Shown here: in pieces, positions 52,541 through 62,502 of the stretch | Layout of the letters: each line of letters begins with the position of its first letter | Numbering within the stretch: the first letter of the stretch is position 1 | From: Dehalogenimonas sp. THU2 | GTDB lineage: Bacteria > Chloroflexota > Dehalococcoidia > Dehalococcoidales > Dehalococcoidaceae | Length of the DNA stretch: 64,000 nt | Assembly (NCBI RefSeq): GCF_039749495.1 | Contig: NZ_JBDLLU010000002.1 | Span: forward strand, 62,001-126,000 | Direction: 5' to 3' | Notes under the pieces: generated by a model | What the model was told of the DNA's origin: nothing | What the model saw: only the letters and a program-made list of their open reading frames with translations | Databases searched by the model: none | Made by a program: the position numbers and the translations under genes

Positions 52541-53896
52541 TCATGTTCTGGTCCCCCGGGCGATGCGGGGGCGGTGGGCTCGGGCGGCGGTGCAGGCGAG
52601 GACGAGGCTGATCAGGTAGTCGTCGTGGCCGCGGGCGGGATCCACGCAGAAGTTCATTATCCGGTTACCCCTGAATTCCACCGAGGCGTTCTCCAGCTGG
52701 CGGCGGCACTCCGCGTATTCCTCCGAATTATCGGCAGCGTAGATCTTCAATTTTCCGGTATTGATCGCGGCCAGGAAATCGTAGCCCGCGGCGCTTTTGT
52801 TTCCGGAGGTGAAAACAATGGAAACAATTCGACTGCCAAGTGATTGGCGCAGAAGGGCGGCGAGCGGCTGGCCCATGCCGGTGGCGTCCACGGCGAGGCG
52901 GCGCAAGCCTCAATCACGGGCGATGGCGGCAACGCGCGGGATAAGGGTGTTGGCGCCCAGACCGGTCCAGGCATAATGCTGGACGACGGCGACAGCCGGA
53001 TCACCGGCAACGGCGGTCAACGGGGCATCGAGTACCTCGGCGATGGTCAGAACGGTCTGATCCGCAACACCGGTTCCCTCCCCGCCCAGGTCCAGCCCGC
53101 CGACATAGGTTTTACCCGTTTCCGGCACGCGGCGCCGCGGATGGCGGCCTTCTATCACCAGAAGTTGTTCCTCCGACAGAAACCCGCCACCGCCGCGCAC
53201 CGGCAGGAGAGCGTACTGGGTCCGGAAAACCGGGTGATCCTCACCCAGCCGGGCCCGCTCCCCATCGACGTAAGCCAGGTAATCCGGATTGAAAGCGGCC
53301 ACCTGCCGCCAGTCATAGCGGAAATGACGCTTGATGCCGTCGGATTGTTCAAGCTCCAGGTTAGATCTCTTGACCGTCTCCAGCAAAGAATCCTCATGCC
53401 ACGGCGTGCCGTAAAGGACGGTGGTAGCGTTGGCGACGGCGGCCATCGGCTTGAAATCACGGTCGAATTTCTCCATGCCGATGTCCTGAGCCTCGTCGAT
53501 CTCCAAAAGCAGGTGAGCGGTATTGCCGACGACGTTGGCCCCCGGTTCCGCCGAAAGAAAGACGGCCCGCGCCCGGTTGAGCCGGACGATGTGGCCGTCC
53601 TCGACATCGTACCGGCCGGCCAGACCCGCGTCATCCAGCCGGTCGCAAAGCCGCCGCAGCGAGATGGCGGCCTGGGGACTGAAGGTGGGCGCACACTTGA
53701 CGATATTCAGCGGCAGATCATGCATCGCCATGAGAAGCTGCATCTGCAGCCAGGCGGAAAGCTCGTTCTTGCCGCCCTGCCGGGCGATCTCCACGGAAAA
53801 GGTCAGGCCGCGGCGTCCGTAAACGCTGTCAGTTACGGCCTGGACGATCTCGAGTTGATACGGGCGGAGTTCCGCCGGAGGAGACAGAGGGTTCAT
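52541..53896 (-). pseudogene. Phage terminase large subunit, interrupted by an in-frame UGA
   Basis: The intact frame would encode 451 residues. Residues 1-328 hold the packaging ATPase: EIARQGGKNE (Walker A, 36-45) and LLLEIDEAQD (Walker B, 129-138), then GGLDLGGEG, the first acidic residue of the RNase H-like nuclease. A TGA at 52910-52912 stops the frame after AAIARD. The same frame continues as GLRRLAVDATGMGQPL and GHDDYLISL, carrying the remaining nuclease acids. The context (ARD-stop-GLRR) suggests a TGG tryptophan changed to TGA. The truncated product would keep the ATPase but lose nuclease. AGGTGA precedes the ATG at 53896. Confidence 0.85.
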
Positions 53897-53904
53897 TTTT
53901 CACC

Positions 53905-53993
53905 TAAGTTAATAGTTTATAGTTGATAGTTTTCAGTTATCAGGGGCGGGGGGGACGAATACTACCAATACTACAAATACTACAAATACTACC
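53905..53993. repeat. Heptamer repeats and a 9-bp tandem repeat before the terminase gene
   Basis: GTTAATAGTTTATAGTTGAT (53908-53927) is of the same type as the repeat at 52279. Four tandem copies of AATACTACM (9 bp) fill 53958-53993, preceded by GGGACG, a sequence also seen before AATACTACCAA at 51115-51133. Confidence 0.7.
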
Positions 53994-54030
53994 AATTCAA
54001 ATAACGTGGGAAGGTGAGGGAAGACAAGGG

Positions 54031-54426
54031 CTATTTGCCGAGGGCTTCGCGGATGGCGGCGGCGGGGACAACGACGCCTTTGAAGGCGCGCTGTACCGCG
54101 TCGGTCAGGGTCTGCCAATCACCCCTGCCCGCATAGCGCCTGCGGATCATGACGTTGGAGAGGGTGTTGATCGCCTGGAGGAATAGTTTGACGTTATCCG
54201 GGTCTTTCTGTTCCAAAAGCTGGATCTTGGCGCGGATCAGGGCGATCTCAGCATCCAGTCCTTCGACGGTCCCCGCCTCCTCGATGACAGCGCGCCGGGC
54301 ATCATCGCACTTTTTGGAATAGAAGCCATGTGTGCGGGCATTCTGATTGCCTTTAGGCGCCCCGACGCCACGGGGGGCGGGAGTTTCTTCCGGGTTGGGT
54401 TGCGAATTATTGTTTTCTTTATTCAT
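54031..54426 (-). CDS. Phage terminase small subunit-like protein
   Basis: A 131-residue protein with a polar N-terminus (MNKENNNSQPNPEETPAPRG), then GAPKGNQNARTHGFYSK, a signature common at the start of small-terminase-like proteins of phages and integrated elements, and a helical remainder. It lies upstream of the large subunit on the same strand, as usual. No portal, capsid or integrase gene is present, so this is a remnant. I place the start at the ATG at 54426 because the -10 of a near-perfect promoter ends six bases before it; transcription would begin at the ATG. Confidence 0.75.
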   Translation of the reverse strand: MNKENNNSQPNPEETPAPRGVGAPKGNQNARTHGFYSKKCDDARRAVIEEAGTVEGLDAEIALIRAKIQLLEQKDPDNVKLFLQAINTLSNVMIRRRYAGRGDWQTLTDAVQRAFKGVVVPAAAIREALGK

Positions 54427-54432
54427 GCATCT

Positions 54433-54461
54433 ATTATCAGTCTGATGTTTGATTTTGTCAA
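54433..54461 (-). promoter_or_regulatory. Promoter of the small terminase gene, leaderless, -35 supplied by a repeat
   Basis: Minus strand TTGACA (54456-54461), 17 bases, GATAAT (54433-54438), then six bases and the ATG at 54426. The TTGACA is the end of a dispersed repeat copy (54455-54490). Confidence 0.75.
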
Positions 54462-54678
54462 TAGGACTTTGGCGGGTTTTCAAAATATTTTTGAACTGTC
54501 AGCGGTCAGCTATCAGCTTTCAGCTTCTGTGGGGGTGAGCGAACGACGGGGAGGCTGGGGGATGAGGGGGAGACAACATGATAGCACACCGGTACTCTTG
54601 AGTTGTCAATGGGATTTTGGCGGGTTTGGAAAATAAATATTTTGAGCTGTCAGCCGTCAGCTATCAGCTTTCAGCTTA
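54455..54678. repeat. Two direct copies of the -35-bearing repeat with TCAGC tracts
   Basis: Units at 54455-54530 and 54603-54678 share TTGTCAATRGGAYTTTGGCG then GGGTTT..AAA(T)ATTT and a GAGCTGTCAGC, GTCAGCTATCAGCTTTCAGC tract. A third copy of the first half lies at 16085-16121. Together with flanking AT-rich sequence they fill the 414-base gap 54427-54840, where no gene is seen. Confidence 0.8.
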
Positions 54679-54840
54679 GAGGTGGGGCGATACTGGTGCT
54701 CTTCGGCGGATTCATGGATCACGACCCGCTCAGCCTGAGCGCGATCTGTTAACTGGCGTTAGCCAGCCTGCCCCAGCGCGCTGTTACCCAAGATTGGAAT
54801 CGGCGATTAGAACTTTATAAATATGGGAACATGACTTATT

Positions 54841-55617
54841 TCAGTCGTGTTGCTTCAAACGGTAACGGCCACGCTCAACAAATTCAAGATACCCGCGGTC
54901 ACGCAGCACTTGTAATTGCTGTCGTATTTTGTCTCTGATGTGCCGATTATCAGGGTGTTTCCGTTCAAGATTTCCTTCGAAAGTATATAACTGGCCGAGT
55001 GTAAACTCCTGGCCTAACTTCTCGACAAGTGCCATTATATCCATCAACCAGCCACGCGATTTCATATCGTTCTCTTCGCGAAGAAACAAGGTTCGCCGCC
55101 AGATCGCCATGACATCTGCCTTCGGCGTGACAACACCATTTCTGACAATATAAAGTCGACCACTCTCGGGAACATCTTTCAGCAGGATGTTGGACCCAAC
55201 CCAACCAGCCCGGCGAGCACTGGCCGAAAGGGCTTTCCTTCTCTCGATAATCTCCGGTGTAAAGAAATGCTTGGGAACGACCATGAGATCATTAACTGTG
55301 AGGTTTGTGGAATCGTAATTCAAGACGAAGAGACTGGGATTAGTGCTACATGTCAGTCTCTCAATTTTAGCTCCATAAGCACCATCAGCAATTCTGTAGC
55401 CGATAGTAGTTTTTTTACTCTTTAACTCGTATTCCTCCCGGCAGGATGAACAATAGAAATCAGCTACTTTGCGGCCGCTTTCATATTGTTCCAAGTGAGT
55501 TTGCCCGCAATTCGGGCAGTATACTTGACCGTAAACCCAGTTTTCAGTTAACACTCTTGCCTTTTGCGAAAGGCTCGTATATTTGTCAGCCAAAGAACGT
55601 TCAAATGTAAGTCGCAT
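54841..55617 (-). CDS. dpnI: DpnI-type methyl-directed restriction endonuclease
   Basis: A 258-residue protein closely resembling DpnI along its whole length. The zinc-bearing PD-(D/E)XK domain has CPNC (34-37) and CSSC (56-59), with active-site candidates D53, E64 and K66 in VADFYC...EEYELKSKK. The conserved ARRAGWVGSNI region follows, and the C-terminal winged helix (KIRQQLQVLRDRGYLEFVERGRYRL) reads methylated DNA. DpnI cuts GATC only when adenine is methylated. No methyltransferase is adjacent, as expected for a type IV-like defence that needs an unmethylated host. The ATG at 55617 is preferred because the -10 lies only 12 bases upstream. Confidence 0.93.
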   Translation of the reverse strand: MRLTFERSLADKYTSLSQKARVLTENWVYGQVYCPNCGQTHLEQYESGRKVADFYCSSCREEYELKSKKTTIGYRIADGAYGAKIERLTCSTNPSLFVLNYDSTNLTVNDLMVVPKHFFTPEIIERRKALSASARRAGWVGSNILLKDVPESGRLYIVRNGVVTPKADVMAIWRRTLFLREENDMKSRGWLMDIMALVEKLGQEFTLGQLYTFEGNLERKHPDNRHIRDKIRQQLQVLRDRGYLEFVERGRYRLKQHD

Positions 55618-55629
55618 AATAGTCCGGCC

Positions 55630-55659
55630 ATTATATGATTTAAGGTGTCTATCACTCAA
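55630..55659 (-). promoter_or_regulatory. Promoter of the DpnI-type gene
   Basis: Minus strand TTGAGT (55654-55659), 18 bases, TATAAT (55630-55635). The ATG at 55617 lies 12 bases after the -10, leaving a leader of about five bases. Confidence 0.65.
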
Positions 55660-55710
55660 GACCAACGGTTCAGTTTACCACGTGTTAACTGAACCAGACC
55701 AACATCCACC

Positions 55711-55740
55711 TTGCCCCCCACCGCGCCAAAGGTCTATAAT
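55711..55740 (+). promoter_or_regulatory. Promoter of ilvE
   Basis: TTGCCC (55711-55716), 18 bases, TATAAT (55735-55740). AAGGAGAG follows seven bases before the ATG at 55774. Confidence 0.65.
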
Positions 55741-55773
55741 CCATAGCTACACAACCGAAAAAGGAGAGCCGCC

Positions 55774-56685
55774 ATGCCATCGTATTGCTACTTCAAGGGT
55801 GAATACATCCCGCTGGAGAACGCCAAGATCGGCGTTATGACCCATGCGCTGCACTATGGCACCGGCCTTTTTGAGGGTATCCGCGGCAACTGGAACGCGG
55901 CGCACGGGCAGGTTTATATCTTCCGCCTGAAAGAGCACATGGAGCGGATGAAGAACGGCTGCAAGGTGCTGCGGCTGGATATTCCCCACACCGCCGACGA
56001 ACTGGGACGCATCACGGTGGAGGTCACGAAGAAGAGCGGCTTCATGGAGGACACCTATATCCGCCCGCTGGCCTATAAATCCAGTGAAGCGCTGGGCGTG
56101 CGGTTGCACAATCTTGAGTCCGACTTTTTGGTCTTTGCCATTCCCTGGGGCCGGTACCTGGACACCGACGCCTGCCGCTGTTCCGTTTCCACCTGGCGAC
56201 GGCCCGACGACAACACCTTCCCCCCGAGCGTCAAAGCGACGGGACTGTATATCAATAACGCGCTGACCAAGACCGAGGCTATCGAGAACGGTTTCGACGA
56301 GGGCATCATGCTGGCGCCGGACGGGCACGTGGCCGAGGGTTCCGGGGAGAACCTATTTTTAATCGAGAACGGGAAGCTGGTGACGCCGGCGACCTATTCC
56401 AGCATTTTGAACGGTATCACCCGCGATACGGTCATCACGCTGGCCAAGAACGAACTGGGCCTGGAGGTCGAGGAACGGCTGGTGGATAGGTATGAGCTTT
56501 ATACCGCCGACGAGTGTTTCCTGACGGGTACGGCGGCGCACCTGACGCCGGTGTGCGAGATAGACCGGCGGAAGCTGGGGAACGGCGGGGTGGGTCCGAT
56601 CACGGCGAAGCTGAAGGACCTTTACTTTGATGCCATTAAGGGGAATTTGCCGAAGTACGCACATTGGTGCACGCCCGTTTTCTAG
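55774..56685 (+). CDS. ilvE: Branched-chain amino acid aminotransferase
   Basis: Class IV PLP enzyme of 303 residues. It has GLFEGIRGNWNAAHGQVYIF, RLKEHMERM, the PLP lysine in PPSVKATGLYINNALTKTEA, FDEGIMLAPDGHVAEGSGENLFL and ITRDTVITLAKNELGL. The order and length match IlvE. It makes valine, leucine and isoleucine from their keto acids. No other ilv or leu gene is near. AAGGAG precedes the ATG. Confidence 0.93.
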   Translation: MPSYCYFKGEYIPLENAKIGVMTHALHYGTGLFEGIRGNWNAAHGQVYIFRLKEHMERMKNGCKVLRLDIPHTADELGRITVEVTKKSGFMEDTYIRPLAYKSSEALGVRLHNLESDFLVFAIPWGRYLDTDACRCSVSTWRRPDDNTFPPSVKATGLYINNALTKTEAIENGFDEGIMLAPDGHVAEGSGENLFLIENGKLVTPATYSSILNGITRDTVITLAKNELGLEVEERLVDRYELYTADECFLTGTAAHLTPVCEIDRRKLGNGGVGPITAKLKDLYFDAIKGNLPKYAHWCTPVF

Positions 56686-57027
56686 AGAAAACGGAAATTC
56701 TAATATCTAATTCCTAATATCTAAATAAATTCAAATACCCAAAATTGCAATGACCAAAACGGGTTGTTGTTGTTTAGGGGTGCCCCCTCACCTTAGTCCT
56801 CTCCCCGCGGGGGAGAGGAGGAAACGGACGACGGGGCGGGCGGGTCTGAGACCCGCCCCTACAGAGGACTGTAACTGGTTTGGAATTTTGGACCTTTTTA
56901 ATTTTGATATTGTTAAGGATTTGGGCGGGGAGTTGGTTTTTCATGGTACCCCCTCACCTTAGTCCTCTCCCCGCGGGGGAGAGGAGACAAAGACCGGGCG
57001 GCGATAACGAACGGGTGTAATTGATCT
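56686..57027. repeat. Composite intergenic repeat with two palindromic core types
   Basis: This 342-base gap holds no gene. Its parts are a left AT-rich arm (AAATTCTAATATCTAATTCC, 56692 on), a CCTCTCCCC/GGGGGAGAGG palindrome (56783-56821), a GCGGGCGGGTCTGAGACCCG palindrome ending in CCCCTACA (56833-56863), a right AT-rich arm (about 56880-56925) and a second copy of the CTCTCCCC palindrome (56948-56987). Confidence 0.75.
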
Positions 57028-57651
57028 ATGGATTTTATTGCCCTGATATTGGGTTATCTATTCGGCAGTATTCCTACGGCGCGGATCGTGGCTCGGGTTT
57101 CTACCGGGGAGGCGGAGGCGCTGGGGGGTGGGAATGTCGGTACGCTGAATACCATCCGGCAGGTAGGGTTGTGGCCGGGTCTGGTGGTGGCCTTCTTCGA
57201 CATCGCCAAGGGCGCGGCGGCGGTGCTTGCGGCCAAGTATCTTATCGGCGCGGATGACGTGTTCGTGCTGGGGGCCGGGGTCATGGCGGTGGCGGGGCAT
57301 AACTGGATGGTGTGGCTGGGGTTCAAGGGGGGCAAGGGCATGGCGGCGGCCACGGGGGCCATCATCGCGGCGTCGTTCGCTTATGGCCACGGCGGGATTC
57401 CGGTCTATTTCATCACGCTCATTCTCTTTGTATGGGCGCTGCGGCGCAACCTGGTGCTGGGCAACGCGGTGGGGCTGCTGGCGCTGCCGGCCATCACCTG
57501 GATGGCCACGGCATCATGGACGGCGACCCTCATGGCGGGGGCGCTGGTGGGGGTTATCGTCATCAAGTACATCCCGGATGCCATCGCGGATTACCGGCGG
57601 CGGGGGTGGGGGGCGTTGGGGTTGGATGAAATAAAGCCGCGGAAGAGATAG
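57028..57651 (+). CDS. Second PlsY-type glycerol-3-phosphate acyltransferase
   Basis: A 207-residue membrane protein with five or six hydrophobic spans, clearly PlsY-like but divergent from the copy at 3115-3765. The first loop is GGGNVGTLNTIRQVG where PlsY normally has GSGNxGATNxxR, so the serine and alanine are changed. FKGGKGMAAATGAI matches the second loop. IKYIPDAIADYRRRGWGALG ends it. It may act on another acyl acceptor. The ATG at 57028 has only a weak ribosome site (AACGGGTG). It stands alone between repeat blocks. Confidence 0.82.
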   Translation: MDFIALILGYLFGSIPTARIVARVSTGEAEALGGGNVGTLNTIRQVGLWPGLVVAFFDIAKGAAAVLAAKYLIGADDVFVLGAGVMAVAGHNWMVWLGFKGGKGMAAATGAIIAASFAYGHGGIPVYFITLILFVWALRRNLVLGNAVGLLALPAITWMATASWTATLMAGALVGVIVIKYIPDAIADYRRRGWGALGLDEIKPRKR

Positions 57652-57662
57652 TGCCGGGGACC

Positions 57663-57712
57663 GAGATTGCTTCGGCAGCAGCCTCGCAATGACGGGGGTT
57701 GGGAACGAGGGA
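57663..57712. repeat. Dispersed GATTGCTTCGGC-type repeat
   Basis: GATTGCTTCGGCAGCAGCCT then CGCAATGACGGG matches the repeat at 36051-36111 and, loosely, 62711-62745. It lies in the gap between the convergent plsY paralog and aldolase genes. Confidence 0.6.
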
Positions 57713-57719
57713 TTGTCCC

Positions 57720-58280
57720 TTATTTGGCTTTGCGCAGGGTTTTTACCAGCCAGATGACCTGGCAGGCTTCTTCCAGGCCGGCGGTGTGTTTGTAGGCTTC
57801 TTCCAGGTCTTTGCCGATGGCGAAGGTGCCGTGGCCGTAGAGCAGGACGATGTTCTGCGTTTTCAGGCCTTCCGCGATGACTTCCCCCAGGCAGCCGGGG
57901 CGGACGTCCTGGTTCCAGCCGAGGACAGGGATCTTGCCCAGTTCATATAGTTCCGCCTGCTCCGAGACGATCTCCGTTTCCGTCATGGACAGGGCGATAG
58001 CGTGGGGGGGATGGGCGTGGACGACGGCGCCGGCGCCGGTGGCCTTCAGGATGGCGCGGTGAACCGGCAGTTCCACGGAGGCGAGGGGGGTCTGGTCGTC
58101 GTCAAATTCGATGCCGGTGGTGATGAGGTCTTGATCCCGGAGGGCGCCCAGTTGGGAGCCGCGGCGGGTGATCATCATGCGGCCTTCCCCCAGCCGGACG
58201 GACATATTGCCGCTGTGGGAGGACACCAGGCTGCGGGTGAAGAGGGCTTTACCGGTTTCTTTGAATTGAGTGACGAGCAT
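57720..58280 (-). CDS. Class II aldolase/adducin-family protein
   Basis: A 186-residue FucA/AraD-like protein. SGNMSVRL near residues 25-32, the metal ligands in VVHAHPPHAIALS (HAHP), and the third histidine in LYGHGTFAIGKDLEEAYKH are present. Members cleave sugar phosphates (fuculose-1-P, rhamnulose-1-P) or isomerise ribulose-5-P, or act in methionine salvage (MtnB). The glutamate expected before the HxH pair falls in ELPVHRAILKAT-like sequence. No sugar catabolism genes are near, so the substrate is undecided. It begins at the ATG at 58280. Confidence 0.85.
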   Translation of the reverse strand: MLVTQFKETGKALFTRSLVSSHSGNMSVRLGEGRMMITRRGSQLGALRDQDLITTGIEFDDDQTPLASVELPVHRAILKATGAGAVVHAHPPHAIALSMTETEIVSEQAELYELGKIPVLGWNQDVRPGCLGEVIAEGLKTQNIVLLYGHGTFAIGKDLEEAYKHTAGLEEACQVIWLVKTLRKAK

Positions 58281-58287
58281 ATACTTT

Positions 58288-58472
58288 ACCTTTGACGAAA
58301 TTCTAATATCTAATTTCTAATATCTAAACAATATCAAAATTCAAAGTACCAAATTCAAAACAACAAGTTTTTCCCGGGGCTTTTTTTAGGGGGTCCCCTC
58401 ACCCTACCCTCTCCCCGTTGGGGAGAGGGAAAAACGACCGGAGGGGCGACCGGCCGGTCGCCCCTACATGCA
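58288..58472. repeat. Composite intergenic repeat between lexA and the aldolase gene
   Basis: An AT-rich arm (AAATTCTAATATCTAATTTC, 58300 on) is followed by CCTCACCCTACCCTCTCCCC/GGGGAGAGGG (58396-58430) and GGGGCGACCGGCCGGTCGCC ending CCTACATG (58443-58470). It abuts the 3' end of lexA. The right AT-rich arm is absent. Confidence 0.72.
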
Positions 58473-58480
58473 TTACCGGA

Positions 58481-59131
58481 TTAGCCCAGCTTGCGGATGA
58501 CGCCGATGACGCGGCCCTGGATTACTACGTGGCGGGCGTCGACAATAATGGGAGTCATGAGGATGTTGGCCGGTTGCAGGCGGACTTTGGCGCCTTCCCT
58601 AAAGACCTTTTTGAGGGTGGTTTCCTTGTCCGACTTCAGCCAGACCGCGGCCATCTCGCCGTTCTCCACTTCCTGCACGGCCTGGAGGATGACGGTGTCG
58701 CCATCGGCGATCAGGGCGTCGATCATGGAGTTGCCGCGGACCTTGAGAGCGTAGATGTCCTTGCGGTTGGCCACGATATCATCCGGCACCTCGACGTTGT
58801 CCGCGGACAGCGCCGGGTTCCAAGACTCGATGTCCGGCACCGGGATGGGCTTGCCGGCGGAGATCTGGCCCAGCAGCGGCACCAGGGCCCGGGTGCGGCC
58901 TTCGGTTTCCAGGAGCTCGATGCCGCGGGAGATCTCCGGATGGCGGCGGATATAGCCGGCGCGTTCCAGGTGCTTCAGATTATAGTCCGCCACGGAGGTG
59001 GAGCTGATCTTGCAGCCGGCCACGATGTCACGGATGCTGGGCGGGATGCCCCGCTGCTTGAAATAATCACGAATGAATTCCAGCATCGCCAGCTGGCGCT
59101 CGGTCATCGTTTTTCTTGCCGTTCTAGCCAT
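58481..59131 (-). CDS. lexA: LexA repressor
   Basis: SOS repressor of 216 residues. The winged-helix DNA-binding part starts RKTMTERQLAMLEFIRDYF and has the recognition helix region GIPPSIRDIVAGCKISSTSVADYNL. The autocleavage site is the A-G in QISAGKPI; the catalytic serine is in VRGNSMID and the lysine lies in the next strands (VWLKSDKETTLKKV). Start chosen at MARTARKT (59131), downstream of an SOS box lying at its own promoter. Autoregulation is therefore expected. Confidence 0.95.
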   Translation of the reverse strand: MARTARKTMTERQLAMLEFIRDYFKQRGIPPSIRDIVAGCKISSTSVADYNLKHLERAGYIRRHPEISRGIELLETEGRTRALVPLLGQISAGKPIPVPDIESWNPALSADNVEVPDDIVANRKDIYALKVRGNSMIDALIADGDTVILQAVQEVENGEMAAVWLKSDKETTLKKVFREGAKVRLQPANILMTPIIVDARHVVIQGRVIGVIRKLG

Positions 59132-59146
59132 ATCTTTCACCTGCCT

Positions 59147-59158
59147 GAACAATTGTTC
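59147..59158 (-). promoter_or_regulatory. SOS box (LexA operator) of lexA
   Basis: GAACAATTGTTC is a perfect GAAC-N4-GTTC palindrome, the Gram-positive-type SOS box. It lies 16 bases before the lexA ATG and just downstream of the -10 (59166-59171), where binding would block transcription. Confidence 0.85.
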
Positions 59159-59165
59159 TTTAGCA

Positions 59166-59195
59166 ACTTTACCCCCAACCGGGACACGTTGTCAA
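59166..59195 (-). promoter_or_regulatory. Promoter of lexA
   Basis: Minus strand TTGACA (59190-59195), 18 bases, TAAAGT (59166-59171). The predicted start falls at the left edge of the SOS box. Confidence 0.6.
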
Positions 59196-59247
59196 GACTT
59201 TTGAAACGCATGTCCAGTTGTACCGGACCTTTTTGTCTCTCCGAGTC

Positions 59248-61692
<2,445 letters not shown>

Positions 61693-61698
61693 ATGTTC

Positions 61699-62502
61699 CT
61701 AGACCTCCAATTCCTCGTCGTCATCGTCATCATCGGAGAATTCGTCATCCGATTCCTCGACCGGCAGTTCCGGCTCTTCCGTTTCCTGGCCAGGCTCGGT
61801 CTCTTCCGTGCCTGTATCCTCAAGGTGTGGTTTACGCGTCGCCGGGGTCAGCCGCGGCGGGAAGGACATCTGCCCTGCCTGGGACGGATCCTGGTAAGTT
61901 TCCCGTATCATGACCGCCAGTTTGTCCTCCGCGACGCTGATGACGGTGGCCGAATACCGGTTGCCGCCCTTCATCAGCTTGAGGAGCCTCAGGGCGTGGC
62001 GGGTGTCCACCGTGCCGAGGTATTCCCCGGTGAGGCTGTCGATAAAAAGGTTGCCCTGGGCAGGGCGCAGGTTGAGCTTGTCGCCGGCATCCAGGCGGGC
62101 CAGCACTTCTTTGGTCGCCAGCTTGAGCAGCGTGACCAGGCCGGCCTTGCCAATCTCCTCGATGAAGACCAGAGGCTCGACACGCTGGCTTTCCCCGGCC
62201 GCGCCCTTGGTCACTCCGGCGGCGGCCAGTACTTCCAGCCGCTTCAAATTGCGGTCGGCGATGCTGTTATATGGGTCCAGTTCCCGGGATTTGCCGTAGG
62301 CGTTCCTGGCCTGGTCGTATTCACCGAGCTCCATGTGCGCCCGGCCCAACCGGTTCCAGGCTTCCACATCGGCGGGAAAAAGATCGACGATGGCCTGATT
62401 AGCCGAGGCGGCTTCACGCCAACGCCCGGCCATGGCCGCCTCCAGGGCTGCCTGGGTGTTATTTTTTTTCAGTTTAGCCTGCTCATCGTCATCGTAAGCC
62501 AT
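61699..62502 (-). CDS. TPR-repeat protein with acidic tail
   Basis: A 267-residue protein. Residues about 15-90 contain two TPR units (WREAASANQAIVDLFPADVEAWNRLGRAHMELGEYDQARNAYGK is the clearest). A middle beta domain (LRPAQGNLFIDSLTGEYLGTV, then GGNRYSATVISVAEDKLAVMI) follows, and the C-terminus is almost all Asp/Glu (DDEFSDDDDDDEELEV). The acidic tail suggests electrostatic contact with basic partners. It precedes gyrA by six bases, an arrangement I recall from related Chloroflexota but cannot verify here. AGGAGAG precedes the ATG. Confidence 0.75.
   Translation of the reverse strand: MAYDDDEQAKLKKNNTQAALEAAMAGRWREAASANQAIVDLFPADVEAWNRLGRAHMELGEYDQARNAYGKSRELDPYNSIADRNLKRLEVLAAAGVTKGAAGESQRVEPLVFIEEIGKAGLVTLLKLATKEVLARLDAGDKLNLRPAQGNLFIDSLTGEYLGTVDTRHALRLLKLMKGGNRYSATVISVAEDKLAVMIRETYQDPSQAGQMSFPPRLTPATRKPHLEDTGTEETEPGQETEEPELPVEESDDEFSDDDDDDEELEV

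Noticed and set aside
52910-52912. UGA as selenocysteine codon in the terminase
   Set aside because: Terminases are not selenoproteins, the context fits a lost Trp codon, and no following hairpin of the right kind was seen.
52844-53926. Long plus-strand open frame (360 codons) opposite the terminase gene
   Set aside because: It is antisense to a frame with clear Walker motifs and nuclease acids. Its own translation shows no domain and typical high-GC shadow composition.
53958-53993. CRISPR or iteron array
   Set aside because: The 9-bp units are directly tandem without spacers, and no replication gene is next to them.
56783-56987. CRISPR-like repeats
   Set aside because: The two identical palindromic blocks are about 165 bases apart, only two in number, and part of a dispersed family; no regular spacers and no cas genes.
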